Source: Marchantia polymorpha subsp. ruderalis
Lineage: Eukaryota; Streptophyta; Marchantiopsida; Marchantiales; Marchantiaceae
Length of the DNA: 64,000 bases
Assembly (NCBI GenBank): GCA_037833965.1
Contig: AP031359.1
Location: 2,352,001 to 2,416,000 of the forward strand
Reading direction: 5' to 3'
The notes beneath the pieces are model-generated. The model was not told the DNA's origin and did not search any database. It saw only the letters and a list, made by a program, of their open reading frames with translations. Position 1 is the stretch's first letter. Every line of letters begins with the position of its first letter. Shown here one piece after another: positions 1 through 10,460 of this stretch. Made by a program: the position numbers and the translations under genes.

Positions 1-1207
1 GCGTTTTCCCAGAAGTGCCTTCCGCCGAAGACGACCCTCTGAGGGTTGTTGGCTCGTCAGCCAAACTCCCTTTTGCTTCCGGCCTGCTGTCCGGTTCAAC
101 GCGCCGCTCAGTCGGCCTTCCTTCCGTTTGTCGACCTTCAGTTGCCCGACTCGTAGTCGGCCGACTGTCAGTCCGTCTGTCTTCTTCCGAAAGCATTGGT
201 GCCTTCTGCGCAGAGGTATTTGCCGACTTCCCCAAAATCTGCGCGATTATCTCCTCCTGCGTGGGCAGGATACTCCGCTGGATCGGAGTACGCCCGGTCT
301 CCTCAGTACTAGTTGGCACTTTGCGTGCCCTTTGTTTCGGTCGGCTGTGAGGCTCGTTGGTTGGCCGACTACGAGTCGGCGCAGCTGGCACTTCCGGCTG
401 CCTGTCCTCAGGTCTCTCATCCCATTTCCGCTTTCGCGGAGCGCGCTCACTTCGACGTTCTTCTGCTGCTCTTGCTGGGGGCGGAGCCGGAGGCGGATTG
501 GCAGGTGCCTCGTCCGGATCCGTGTCTACTTCGGCCTCCCGCGAGTATCTACCTGGATAGCTCCGGGTCAGCAGCGGAAACCGTGTCCGCTCTGAATTTG
601 TCAAACATCCCATCGCCCGATAAAACACAATCAGGTAAGGTGAAAGATGATTGAGGGTTCCTCGTCTCTCTTCTTGCGCATGTTGGCGCGTCACCTTCCA
701 CAGGAGCCGTGCCCAATGAACTGGAGCTCCTGACAACACTAGCTCCACAAATCCTACTTGCCAACCATGCATATAAGCGGTCTTGGTCGGCTGCAATATC
801 TGTAGCAATGCAGTCGCGACATTTCTCCGCAATCGATCTTTGTAATCCCGTGTCCGGAAACCGTTCTTGGGATGCCTGGCAACTTTGAAAAGCTCATTGT
901 AGGAGATTTCTTCCTCCTTGGACACCTTCACGCTATCGACCTCGAAGAGGAGAAACCCTTCCTCGCCGGCACACCTGCCCAACACCTGCGCCCAGTCACA
1001 AATGTCCCACCTCTCTGGATGTGGACGGAATCCGCGTGAGGGCTTGTGTCTCTCCTGCAGATACTCGCGCACCATCTCCGGACATGTCCAGTTCCATCCC
1101 CACAGGAGTAAATCGAGCTTCAGCCCTGTTAGCACATCTTGGAATGCGCGCAGACCGATCTGCGGCACTCTAAGTGGAGACACTCGCAGCTGGGGGACCT
1201 TCGACAT
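1..1207 (-). CDS. LTR-encoded protein, N-terminal 402 codons (partial)
   Basis: Reading leftwards from the ATG at 1207-1205, I translated the whole stretch to the window edge and met no stop codon. It has no stop inside the window, so a search for complete ORFs would miss it. The start MSKVPQ matches the frames at 35673 and 46335. The N-terminal domain (about residues 1-220) includes LLWGWNW, LGRCAG, a KNGF..RDYKDR stretch and a NHLSPYLIVFYRAMG stretch, followed by the Pro/Arg/Ser-rich disordered region. Function is unknown. Compared with the complete element it has scattered substitutions and a small length change near residue 315, but no disruption. The coiled-coil end lies outside the window. 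Confidence 0.75.
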   Translation of the reverse strand, partial: MSKVPQLRVSPLRVPQIGLRAFQDVLTGLKLDLLLWGWNWTCPEMVREYLQERHKPSRGFRPHPERWDICDWAQVLGRCAGEEGFLLFEVDSVKVSKEEEISYNELFKVARHPKNGFRTRDYKDRLRRNVATALLQILQPTKTAYMHGWQVGFVELVLSGAPVHWARLLWKVTRQHAQEERRGTLNHLSPYLIVFYRAMGCLTNSERTRFPLLTRSYPGRYSREAEVDTDPDEAPANPPPAPPPARAAEERRSERAPRKRKWDERPEDRQPEVPAAPTRSRPTNEPHSRPKQRARKVPTSTEETGRTPIQRSILPTQEEIIAQILGKSANTSAQKAPMLSEEDRRTDSRPTTSRATEGRQTEGRPTERRVEPDSRPEAKGSLADEPTTLRGSSSAEGTSGKT

Positions 1208-2534
1208 TGCGTTTCCTGCACACACAGACGTTCTTCCCTCCGCTCGCTCTCTCACAATCGCCGCTGCGCGTCGGCCGCTCAAGCACTGACTACTGTCACT
1301 CTCTCTTCTCTCGCGCTCAAGTTCGCTACTCGCAAATTCTCTCCAAGGTCTGTCAAGATCCTTGCGCAACTCGTCTCCGCACTCTCTCCTCTCACTGCAG
1401 GTCTCTCCGCCCTTGCGCGTAATCTTGGAAGCTGGAAATCGCAAAATCAAGAATGAGAGAATGAGACTGGAGAGCAGTCTTTTCTTCTCCGAATTCAAGA
1501 TCGTCCAACGTTCTTACTGGTTACAATTTACGCAGCCGGCTATACGGCCTAACGGTTCGCCCTCGCATGCTCGAATTCACGTCTCCGCACTGCGCGCATT
1601 CGCATGCGTGAATGTTGATTTTTCCCGCCGCCACCGTCTTCCGGACTCGAGTTTGCCGCAGTGTATGCGTCGGCTATGTTGGCGTATTCCTTCTCCGTCG
1701 GCGCCTCGCTGGAGGCGCACATCAAGTCAGCGCGAATTACGCCGGCGCGTATTCGTACCACTTGTTTTGTCCGTTCTGCCTCGTCTATTGCTGACGGCGC
1801 ATATCCCGCCGGCGCAAATCATGCCAGCGCATCCGCCTATCCGCGCCACGTCAGAGGCGTACATCCGGCCGGCGCTTTTCTTCCGTTGCGCAGCCGCCAA
1901 AGGCGCTTCCGCCTCTGAGTTGATTTCCTCCCATGAGCGCGTGATTCCGCCGAAGGCGCATCGCCAAAGGCGTACGGGAGTCCTTTCCGACTGTGAACCC
2001 TAGCGCGAACGGCGCATGTCCGGCTACGAGTTTTCCGATGCTCATAAATTCTTCGTCCCTGATCCATCTCCGACGCTCTTGGGCTTGTTAGGACGAGCGT
2101 CTCGAGTTCTTTCCAATGCAACTTCAAGCAACTGGAACTACCGTGTATTCTGATTGTTATGAAGGTTTTCCTTTTCCGCGCTAGCGGCGCATCGCCGAAG
2201 GCGCACTCATGGTCGGAAGCCTTCAGAGGTCCCTGCCGTTCTTCTGACATCTTTAGCGAAATCTCCTCCGGAGGTGTCTGCGCCTCCGCGAAGCGTAGCT
2301 TCCTTAAACGCTGGAAGCGCGTGAGTAGAGACACCTCAGAAAAGGAGCTTTTGCGGAAGGCGCCAAAGACATTTGGCGCTGGTACATCCGACTTCGCGAT
2401 TCTTCGTGACCTCGTGACGATCTCCTCAATCCACTCTATTTAACGTACCCTTTTCTAACTACAGACACTGCTTCGGTACTTGTTTTCTAAAATTGTTTAA
2501 ATTCTGCAAAAAAAACAAAAAGTGTGTTACCACA
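1..2534 (-). mobile_element. Partial giant LTR (reverse), cut by window edge
   Basis: Position 1 aligns with about 25497 of the solo LTR at 23188-28055, and the similarity runs to the LTR terminus at 2534 (reverse complement of the TGTGGTAACACAC start seen at 34318). Only the U3 half is in the window, so it cannot be told whether this is a solo LTR or part of a longer element. The base after the terminus begins a possible GCACT target duplication whose partner would lie left of the window. Confidence 0.9.
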
Positions 2535-2719
2535 GCACTTCGCCGAAGACCTTGCCTCGAAGGCCCCCTTCCGCACCTTTTGCCCCCTTACCATCACACC
2601 AACTCCTAATCTTGCCAAAACTTTCAGAAAAACCCCAAGCATAATTTGCAAGAGCTTAAATCCAAAATTTTAACTCTCATAAGGGTAAAAAGACATGTGA
2701 GCACAGTTTCGTGCTCACA
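2535..2719. other. Short unassigned stretch with a 9-bp hairpin
   Basis: This sits between the giant LTR and the recognisable part of element A's 5' LTR. It may be decayed U3 of element A: a GAGCT...CCAAAATT...ACTC pattern resembles 12495-12520, but weakly. Positions 2696-2704 and 2711-2719 form a perfect 9-bp inverted repeat (TGTGAGCAC / GTGCTCACA) around a 6-base loop. Confidence 0.5.
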
Positions 2720-2721
2720 GT

Positions 2722-3247
2722 AGGTCTGGAAGGTAAACCTGGACGAAATCCTCAGGATTCATTAAGTAGGTTATGGCAGTTTAGTTCCAATGTCGTTGTA
2801 GTCTAGACAAACTCTATGTGACCGTATATGTGTCGGAGTAACACTTGGGCGCTGGGAGTAGAAGTCAGATGCAACTAACAAACTACCAGGTGGCAGGTTA
2901 GAGGTTAGTGGATGTACAGTTATGTGGAAAAATACAAGGCAGTGATAGTCAGGTCACTTAAAAAAATTGTTAGTCAGTGGTGAAACCGGCCACTTTAAAT
3001 AAAGCGCTCAGTGGTCCCAGCCACTTGTTTAACAATCTGACGAGAAAGTTCCATCACTCTGATCCGGATCGCTCTGGTCCGAACCTGGAAGGTACAACTT
3101 CCAAAAACTGTAGGATAGGCTCTTCTATTAGGTTTAGAAATAAACTGTAGGTCTTCGTGGGAACGAAGTCGGAGCGGTTTACTTGGGAGCGCATTTAACT
3201 TAAATTAGATGCAAACCCGAGGATTACTGATCCACAAGATTGCTACA
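2722..3247 (+). repeat. Element A 5' LTR (recognisable part)
   Basis: Matches 12530-13050 nearly base for base and ends in ...GCTACA nine bases before the primer-binding site. Its left boundary is uncertain because similarity to the 3' copy fades before the expected TG start. Confidence 0.8.
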
Positions 3248-3256
3248 TGTGATTTT

Positions 3257-3274
3257 TGGCGCCGCTGCCGGAGA
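3257..3274 (+). other. Primer-binding site (tRNA-Asp type)
   Basis: TGGCGCCGCTGCCGGAGA closely matches the complement of the 3' end of plant tRNA-Asp, the primer used by Athila/Tat-type Ty3/gypsy elements. Two positions differ from the angiosperm sequence I know. Confidence 0.8.
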
Positions 3275-3333
3275 CCTATTTGATTTATTTCTAGACCTGT
3301 TAAAAACCTGCGTAAAATATTTGTGGTACAGAA

Positions 3334-4965
3334 GTGAGTTGTATTCACGGCTGTATGAAACAACATAAACAGGAAAGTGACGGTCCACGAAGATCCAGCC
3401 GAAAGAAGAGAAGTGACAAAGAATCGGAGGATCTGTCTTTTGTTTCCATCATAGTGGATCTTGATGGAACCAAACCGGAAGAACTGATCACAACCGAAAG
3501 AGGGGCAGTTCCGCTTGGAGGTGGTCAACCTTTGGAACCGAATTGCGGAAGTTCTCCGGACGAAGTTCACAGCATGGCCAAAAGCACTTCTCGCTTGAAG
3601 TACCGGAAGTTCAAAGGTGATGGAAGGGAGGACGTGGACGAGTGGCTATGCGAGTTTAACTCAACTGCTGCAGCAAACCAGGAGGATGACGCCACGAAGC
3701 TTCGCATCTTCCAGGGATTACTAAAGAAAGAAGCCCTTCAATGGTACCTGGATGTGGCGGTACCGGTCCGAAACGATTGGGACCAGCTTACATTGGCATT
3801 TCTTTGGACTTTTCGAGAAGTAGGTGGTGAAGCCAGAACGCTGGGGAAACTCATCAAAATGAGGATGGAGCCAGGAGAATCTGTCCGGAGGTACGGGCAG
3901 AGGGTGAGGAGTCTCATTCAGAAACTCACTCCGGGCATTGCCCCAAGCGTACAAGTCGAGTGGTACGTATCTGGATTCCCAGACCGAATGGGGTTTCAAG
4001 TCCGACAAGCTCGACCCCAGACGTTGCAGGAAGCGATGGAAGCTGCACAAAAATACGAGAATTCCAAACAGTCTCTATGCCAATCCGGAAGTCACTCAAA
4101 GAAGGAAGTCTACAAGGGAAAGAAGCAGATCCGGAGAAAGCGAGAGGTCAGCGACTCCAGCTTCGGAAGTAGCACCGATAGTTGGTCCGGCGACAGTGAA
4201 GATTCGGAGGAAGATCACTCTCCTCGGAGAGCCTCTGGATCTAGAGGCCATCATGGAGAACGCCACCGGGCGGCAGTCAGACTCAAGGAGGAGGTGCCAG
4301 ATGACAAGCGAATGATGAAGGACATTCAGTCCAGTTTGGCGGCCATCAAAGTCCAACTCGCCAAAAACCACAAGAACAAAAGGCCCGTTCCAACGATCCG
4401 AAACAATGTCTAGTGCACTCGATGCGGACAAGCTGGCCACTACCCGAACGAATGTCCTCATGTGCCACCCAAACGGGTACAGTTCGTGGACGAGACTGGA
4501 TCTGTATTCTTTGCTACTTCGGAATACGAGGAAGGGGAGCAAAACATGATACATGTGTATTAGGTTGCCCCATCATACGGGAGATCACGGATGTTGCAAC
4601 CCATGGTGAGGCCAAGGTATCCATCCGGGATTGCTCCAGTATCCGGATTGCCTTCAAAACTTCAACAAACCTCGGCTGTCCATTCGGGACGACCAGTAAT
4701 GACGGACCGTCAGTACGCCGTTTGCTATCATTGTGGTGAGCAAGGACACTTTATGGCGGACTGCCCAAGGAGAGGAGGAGGCCAAGGCGCTCCTCTAGAG
4801 CTTCCCTGTCAGAGTTGTGGTCAGTATGGGCACAACGCACCTCAATGCCAGCAACCGGCCAAGCCCAGGGTTATCTACAAGCAGGTGGAGGAACCACCCC
4901 GGTAACGAACGGCCCTGAACTACGGTCACAAGGATGGGGTGGAAAATCCAAACATCTGACGGTGC
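3334..4965 (+). pseudogene. gag: Element A gag (broken)
   Basis: The first 359 codons (to TAG at 4411-4413) hold a typical retrotransposon Gag region: a KYRKFKGDGREDVDEWL start, a LLKKEALQWY motif and a RYGQRVRSL helix, then a basic, Ser/Glu-rich tail. The same frame continues past the stop with three CCHC zinc knuckles: one directly after the TAG (CTRCGQAGHYPNEC), then CYHCGEQGHFMADC and CQSCGQYGHNAPQC near 4726-4855. Further stops occur near 4561, 4903 and 4957. The TAG is followed by UGC-ACU, not a known readthrough context, so these look like decay. The product would have formed the particle core and bound RNA. Confidence 0.85.
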
Positions 4966-5930
4966 GTGGTGGAACAACGTGACTCACCAGTTGTTAAAAT
5001 CCACCAGGTCAGCTTACGTAGTTCCACCACCGCCCGAAAAAATCGGAGAGGAGAAGCTCCGAAAGTTCGGAAGACAAGGTCTATTCAGAATATAATCCGA
5101 GGTTCAGACTCCTCCGGAGACTTAGAAAGCGAAACTATTTCCGTAGCAGCAAAGTTTGAAAAAGGGGTCAAGACCTCTTCTCTCACACCGGATATCAGTA
5201 CAGAGGTACAGGGGGAGCTGACTCAAAACCAGCAACCGGAGAAAAGACGGGTGAGATTCAGTATGCCTCATACATTGATTTGTCCGGATGTTAATACCAA
5301 GGTAGATGAATATGATATATTGCAAGATGTCAAGGAGCAGAAAGCCAATGTAACTATTGGCCATCTACTCTATGATAATCCCAATTATCAGAAGCAAATA
5401 AAGGCTGCCTTGATCAAGCCAAGGAAAAGGAAAGTTATTTTACCTCCTGTAGCAGTTAACTTCGCAGAGTTAGAAGACTTCGGGGCTCCGGAGATTTCTG
5501 TGGAGATTGACGGCTGCATTATCCGAAACGTTCCAGTAGATGGAGGATCGGGAGTTAACCTGCTACTGGAGAGCACGATCTGGGTTACACGGTCTTTGAG
5601 ACCACGAACCAGACTCTTCGGATGGCGGACCAATCCAGGGTGATTCCGGTGGGGAAGTTATCTGGAATATCTACTAAGATTTCTGGACTAACTTATCCTC
5701 TAAACTACCTTGTCATCCGCGTAGAAGAAGGCAGTCCATTCCCTTTACTATTGGGAAGACCTTGGTTGTATTCAGCGAAAGTGAAAGTCAATTGGGCCAA
5801 GAAGGTCTTCTGCTTCGGAGATCCGCCTGTGTTCCTGTCATGGCGACCAGAGGAGCATCAAGGCGAGACTGACGATTTGGACGGATACACCTCAAATTGG
5901 ACAGACCCAGAATCGTCCGACCCTATCTAG
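4966..5930 (+). pseudogene. Element A protease region (broken)
   Basis: Continues the gag frame. A retropepsin-like segment begins near 5490 (VEIDGCIIRNVPVDGGSGVN). The catalytic Asp is present, but the usual DSG/DTG reads DGG, which would probably impair activity. A frameshift near 5620-5640 moves the rest (ending LLLGRPWLYSAKVKVNWAKK) into another frame, 5622-5930. The matching part of the complete element at 41530-41890 is uninterrupted and has DSGSG. The protease would have cleaved the Gag-Pol precursor. Confidence 0.75.
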
Positions 5931-6097
5931 GCGTATCATGTGCAACAATTCAGGGAGGTGACAGAAGAAGATTTTGGATTTCCAGAACCGGTTTTGGAAC
6001 AAGGCAAAATTCAGAACGTGACTGAGGAGTTCAATCCATCAGAGGAAAAGATTGGTGACCGATCTTTGAGTTAATACAACATGGAACTCTCCTCTGA

Positions 6098-7030
6098 TTG
6101 GATCCGAATCAGATCACAACCGGAGCAATACCGATAGTCCCTTCTGGCTCATTGGGCACCATTCATTCGTGGGCAGACGTAAGAATGGGACCAGAAGTAG
6201 CAAAGACAGAACCTATTAAGACTGTCGTATCTCCAGACGATTATGAGGAAGTGAAGGTTGCAGAAGGAAAGTTCTTCTTTTTGGGGAAGCAACTGTCTGA
6301 TCAGGAGCGGACAAAGTACCTCGCCTTATTAACAGAATATGACGATGTCTTTGCTTGGCAACCTTCTGACCTCGTGGAGATACCACCGGAACTGGGAGAA
6401 CACCATATTGATTTGATGGAAGGAGCCACACCTGTCCGTCAACGTCAATACATGCTTAATCCGAAGTACTCCATGATGGTGAAAGAAGAACTAGACAAGT
6501 TGTTGGAGGCCGGATTCATCTATCCGGTAAACAACTCAGAATGGGTTTCTCCCATTGTGATTGTACCGAAGAAGGTGGGAACGGACGGAAAGGTAAAGAT
6601 TCGGGCATGTCAGGATTTTTGAAAGCTGAATGCGGCTACCAAGAAGGACCACTACCCTCTACCTTTCATCGACATGGTTCTAGACCACGTGGCTAGCAAG
6701 AGTGTTTTAGCTTTTTAGATGGGTTTTCCGGATATAATCAAGTATCTATCCGGAAGGAAGACCAGCTGAAAACAACCTTCACCACGGATTGGAGAACCTA
6801 CGCGTTTAACCGGATGCCCTTTGGGCTCTGTAACGCACCTGGAACCTTTCAGAGATTGATGATGGATATCTTCCGAGATTTCTTGAAGCATTTTCTAGAA
6901 GTGTTCATAGATGACTTTGCTGTGTTTAGTAAATCGGTGGAGCACCTAGCTTTTCTCCGGAAGACGTTCCAAAGGTGCCGAAAGACCAACCTCAAACTAC
7001 ATCCGGGTAAGGGTTTCTTTGGAATGATAT
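6098..7030 (+). pseudogene. pol: Element A reverse transcriptase, 5' part
   Basis: Contains RQYMLNPKYS, SEWVSPIVIVPKK, a CQDF*KLNAATKKDH motif with an in-frame TGA, FSGYNQVSI, MPFGLCNAPGTFQ and the catalytic FIDDF (near 6905-6920). A second stop lies near 6715. The frame ends abruptly at 7030 where a solo LTR was inserted; RT resumes at 9605 after one copy of the GATAT duplication. Nonsense codons make the enzyme non-functional regardless of the insertion. Confidence 0.88.
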
Positions 7031-7557
7031 TGTGGTACCCCACTTTTGGTAATTTTGAGGAAATTAAAACATTTTTGGAAAACTGTACCAAGGCAACAAT
7101 GTAAATAGCCTTCGGTGCATCAAAAAAAGTGAATTCGGAAGATCGTAGAGATTCTCAAGGGACCTCGTAGAATCTAGGAGTTGGGTGCAGCGTCAAGGAA
7201 GGGCACCACCCTCCCTGCGAGCTCTGAAGGTATGATCCCTTCGGCACAAGGCGCAAAATCTGCCTTTGGCACTGCGCCCTCGGCGGTAGGGAAATCCTTC
7301 ATATTTAGGTCAACCCCCAAACGCCTTGACTTAGTTAGGGTCTCGTTGGAAAGAGCTTGACGCGCTGATTTCAACGAGCCCAAGAACGCCAACAACGGAT
7401 AAGAATTCCGGGAGTTATGAAGGTTGTAAGATACTTAGCTTGCCGCCTATGCACAGGCGAGAAAGTTTTGTCCTATGCGCGGACGAAGGAAGTTCGCCTG
7501 CGCACAGGCGAAATAGGGTTTTGATGTAGACGCGAAGTTCGCATACACACAGGCAAC

Positions 7558-7573
7558 CGCCTGTGCACAGGCG
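7558..7573. repeat. Perfect 16-bp palindrome
   Basis: CGCCTGTGCACAGGCG is its own reverse complement. Related versions with altered centres lie nearby and in the other short-type or element D LTRs. Confidence 0.8.
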
Positions 7574-8077
7574 CTTCGGCGTCGGCGGGAAATCCGCCTT
7601 CGGCCCTAGAAATGCGCCTTCGGGGTTGGAACTTGTACGGCGCCAACGCAACAGCGCGGAAGGAGGCGGACGCCTGTGGATAGGCGGCCTGTGCACAGGC
7701 GGGCGGCCTGCGGGTAGGACGCGGACGCCTGCGGATAGGCGAACGCCTTCGGCGGAAGGGAAAAACCGTGATAACGTTTTCAATTCTTAACGGTTTGCGT
7801 TAGTTAGGGTCTCGTTGAAAAGAGCTCTACACGCTCGTTCCAAAGAGCCCAAGAACGCTTGGAACGGATGAGGACTTAGGGAGTTATGACTATCGGAAGA
7901 TACGTAAACGTTCGCCTTCGGCGGAAGGAGTTCGCCTCCGGCGGGAATTATGCCTACGCGGAAGGGAGATCAACTTTTGTCCGACGCGCGGACGGACGCC
8001 TTCGGCGGTTGCAGGCCTTCGGCGAGGCAGTAAAACCGGCATATCTTTTTCAATTCTTAGCGGTTTCACTTGATTTG

Positions 8078-8120
8078 GGTCTCGTTGGAAAGAACTCGAC
8101 GAGCTGGTTCCAACGAGACC
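8078..8120. repeat. 13-bp stem hairpin of the LTR module
   Basis: GGTCTCGTTGGAA (8078-8090) and TTCCAACGAGACC (8108-8120) are perfect reverse complements around a 17-base loop that itself contains CTCGACGAG. This is the best-preserved copy; weaker ones begin at 7339 and 7808, and a copy with one mismatch lies at 55125-55167. Confidence 0.85.
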
Positions 8121-8503
8121 AAGATCTCTTGAAACAGATCAGTCATCAATGAGTTATGAGCGTTGAAAGCGGCTGTCATGGTTAGGAGAGAGGCCTTCGG
8201 CGTTAACACATAGAGGAGCCTTCGGCGTTAACAGTTAGAGGGGCCTTTGGCCCAAGGCGGCCTGCGAGTTGGCGGCTTGCGTGTAGGACGCGTGGGACCC
8301 ACAGTCCTCGGATTTTGGAGAAGGAATTTTGGCCTAGGTTCAGAGATCTTGCGGGGCCCATATCTTTGCGATCAACAGTCGGATGGATCTGAAATTTTGT
8401 GAGGCCGTTGATCTCGGCCGGCCACGCATGCCTGCAAATTTTCAGCTTCAGATCTTGTATGGAAAGGCGCTGGCGGCTCTGTACAGTAGGCTTGGGATTA
8501 AGA

Positions 8504-8528
8504 TTTAGGGTTAGGGTTAGATTTAGGT
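8504..8528 (+). repeat. Telomere-like tract inside LTR
   Basis: A run of TTTAGGG/TTAGGG-type units, repeated on the other strand at 54252-54276 in the second short-type LTR. Its presence in both copies shows it is part of the LTR and not a telomeric insertion at this site. Confidence 0.7.
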
Positions 8529-8629
8529 TGTAAGTTAGAGGGGAAGGCAGCCGCCGACTCCTCAGGTGTAGGATCTGTTGCGGCTCGCACCATGGCATTG
8601 CAGTGTAGTGTTAGTTAGGACTTAGAAGG

Positions 8630-8636
8630 TATAAAG
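8630..8636 (+). promoter_or_regulatory. LTR TATA box
   Basis: TATAAAG followed by TAGTTCAAGGCG, the same context as at 38262 in the giant LTR. Probably the core promoter marking the U3/R border. Confidence 0.6.
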
Positions 8637-9604
8637 TAGTTCAAGGCGTCTTGCCTTGTGTTTTTTCCCAATTTCGGAAGTGCATATCAGGAACTCATTT
8701 TCTCTGCGTGTTTGTGTCCTTAGTTCTGTCACCACGCACGAGGAGCTACAACTTGGCGTTCCGCCTTTTGTAGCTGAAGGCCTTCGGCCGAATGTTCAGA
8801 GCTAGTACATTGGTTAGAGACTTGAGTAGTTCGGATCTACACCTGCGGGTGATTGCCGATGCTAAGAGCCAGTGACTAGTTAGATACTTGAATAGTTTCG
8901 CCCCTACACCTTCGAGTGTTTGTTCCTGATTGTACTCCTTCGGGATTTTTCCCCTGAATGCCAAAGTGAAGTTTTGTTACTTCGTGTAAGCCTTGGTTGT
9001 AAATTCAGGTTACGCTGCAGCAGGTGCCTTCAGGGTAACCCCTGTAGTATTTCTGGGAATGACAAGTGCCTAAGAATTCAAACTCTTCAATAGACTGTTA
9101 TTGTGTTACTGGAATGTTTCTCAGTGAGTCCTTCTGTGCGGACTTGTGTTCTCTGCGTGTTTTGTGAGTTGAGAGTGTTGTTCACCGCGTATGAGTGACT
9201 TCGATCCGAAGTAGGCAGTCCAAACCGGGTTTCCTACGCTAGCAGCAAGCTAGTGGAAGTGTTGTAAAAGCCGGAGTTGGGAGTCACTACCCGCAGCTTC
9301 GCTGAGTGTACTCTTGAGGGATCTTCCCCCTGAAATCTTGAAGTAGAGGTCCTAACGGATCTCTGGGTTGTGTTTTTGTAGTTTCAGGTGTGTGTGTGTG
9401 TGTGTGTTACGCTGCACTGTGCGACCTCCGAGTGCGCTCCGAGTGGACACTTGCAGTATTTCTGGGAGTGACAGTCGCCTAAGAATTCAAACTCCTCAAT
9501 AGTCTGTTAAACGTGACACTTTGTACCCTGTGTGTTCCTCTATACCTGTGGGTTCGACCTTTCTACCACTATATTGCAGTTTTAGCCTTTAGTGGGTTAT
9601 TACA

Positions 9605-10460
9605 GATATGCGGATTACTACTGGGCCACGTAGTCAGCCGTCGAGGAATTGCGGTGGACCTCAAAAAGGTCATTGTTGTGCTAGCAATCCTACCACCCAA
9701 GAACCTCCGAGAACTCCGAGGATTCCTAGGATGTGTGGGGTACTATCGCAGGTTCATCAAGAACTACGCCCAGCTGGCCATACCACTGACGGAGCTTCTG
9801 AAGAAGGAAGTCGAGTACACATGGACGGAAGCCCGGCAAGCAGCCTTTGAAGAACTGAAGAGGAGGCTGGTGACGGCACCAATCCTTGCCCCACCGGACT
9901 GGTCAAAGGAATTTCACATAACTCTCGATGCCTCCGGATGGTGCCTCGGAGCGATTTTGTGGCAAGCGGACAAAGCACTCCAAGAACAACCAATTTATTA
10001 TGCCAGCCGGCAGATGAACCCGGCCGAGAGAAACTACACCACAACGGAAAGAGAAGCGTTCGCGGTAATATATGCATGCAAGAAGTTCCGCCACTATTTG
10101 CTAGGATACAAGGTGATATTCCATACGGATCACGATTCCCTTAAGTATCTATTGAATAAACCGGATCTGTCCGGCCGTCTTGCACGTTGGATTTTACTGT
10201 TGCAGGAATTTAACTACAAGGTGCAAGTTAAATCCGGGAAGTTCAACTTGAATGCAGATTACCTCTCTCGACAGCGTGGTTCAGAAAGTTTGAAGGAGAT
10301 CTCTGACGACTTCCCAGACAAGTTTCTGGAGTTGGGTAGTATCAGGGATATCCCCGATCCAGAGAAATTTTTGTGTGAGGAAGGGGAAATTTCCGTTCTT
10401 TGGTCTGAAGTACGGGAGGACCCTGAACTCAAATGCATCAAGGATTATCTGAGGACTTAG
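9605..10460 (+). pseudogene. pol: Element A RT C-terminus and RNase H
   Basis: Resumes the RT after the nested LTR with LLGHVVSRRGIAVD, the thumb motif NLRELRGFLGCVGYYRRF, then RNase H with its acidic residues (TLDASGWCLG, TTEREAFAVIYA, FHTDHDSLKYL), ending NADYLSRQ and a linker. The frame is open for about 285 codons to the TAG at 10458-10460. Translation upstream of 9605 in this frame is LTR sequence and does not belong to the protein. The linker reads ADYLSRQRGSE without a stop, which bears on the extra UGA in the complete element. Confidence 0.88.

Larger units (their letters stand above)
7031..9604 (+). mobile_element. Short-type solo LTR (2,574 bp) nested in element A
   Basis: Starts TGTGGTACCCCAC, ends GGGTTATTACA, and is bounded by the 5-bp duplication GATAT at 7026-7030 and 9605-9609. 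No internal region remains, so it is a solo LTR left by LTR-LTR recombination. Its ends, its TATAAAG box (8630) and its U5 resemble the giant LTRs, but it lacks the 851-codon frame. In that place lie three degenerate copies of a roughly 95-bp hairpin module (7335, 7805, 8075), palindromic GC-rich micro-repeats and a non-coding block with a telomere-like tract. It shares this design with the LTR at 53178-55701. Confidence 0.92.

Noticed and set aside
4411..4413. Readthrough stop in element A gag
   Set aside because: The TAG is followed by UGC-ACU, not CAR-YYA, and several further stops lie in the same frame, so decay is simpler.
8504..8528. Interstitial telomere as a chromosome-fusion scar
   Set aside because: The same tract occurs at the same place in another LTR (54252-54276), so it travels with the element.
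8203..8598. 131-codon minus-strand frame with NLNLTLTLNLNPK
   Set aside because: The repeat comes from translating the telomere-like tract; the block is non-coding in both short-type LTRs.
9540..9570. GGTTCGA-type sequence near LTR ends as a tRNA B box
   Set aside because: No matching A box or cloverleaf around it; it is part of the conserved U5 terminus in every LTR.
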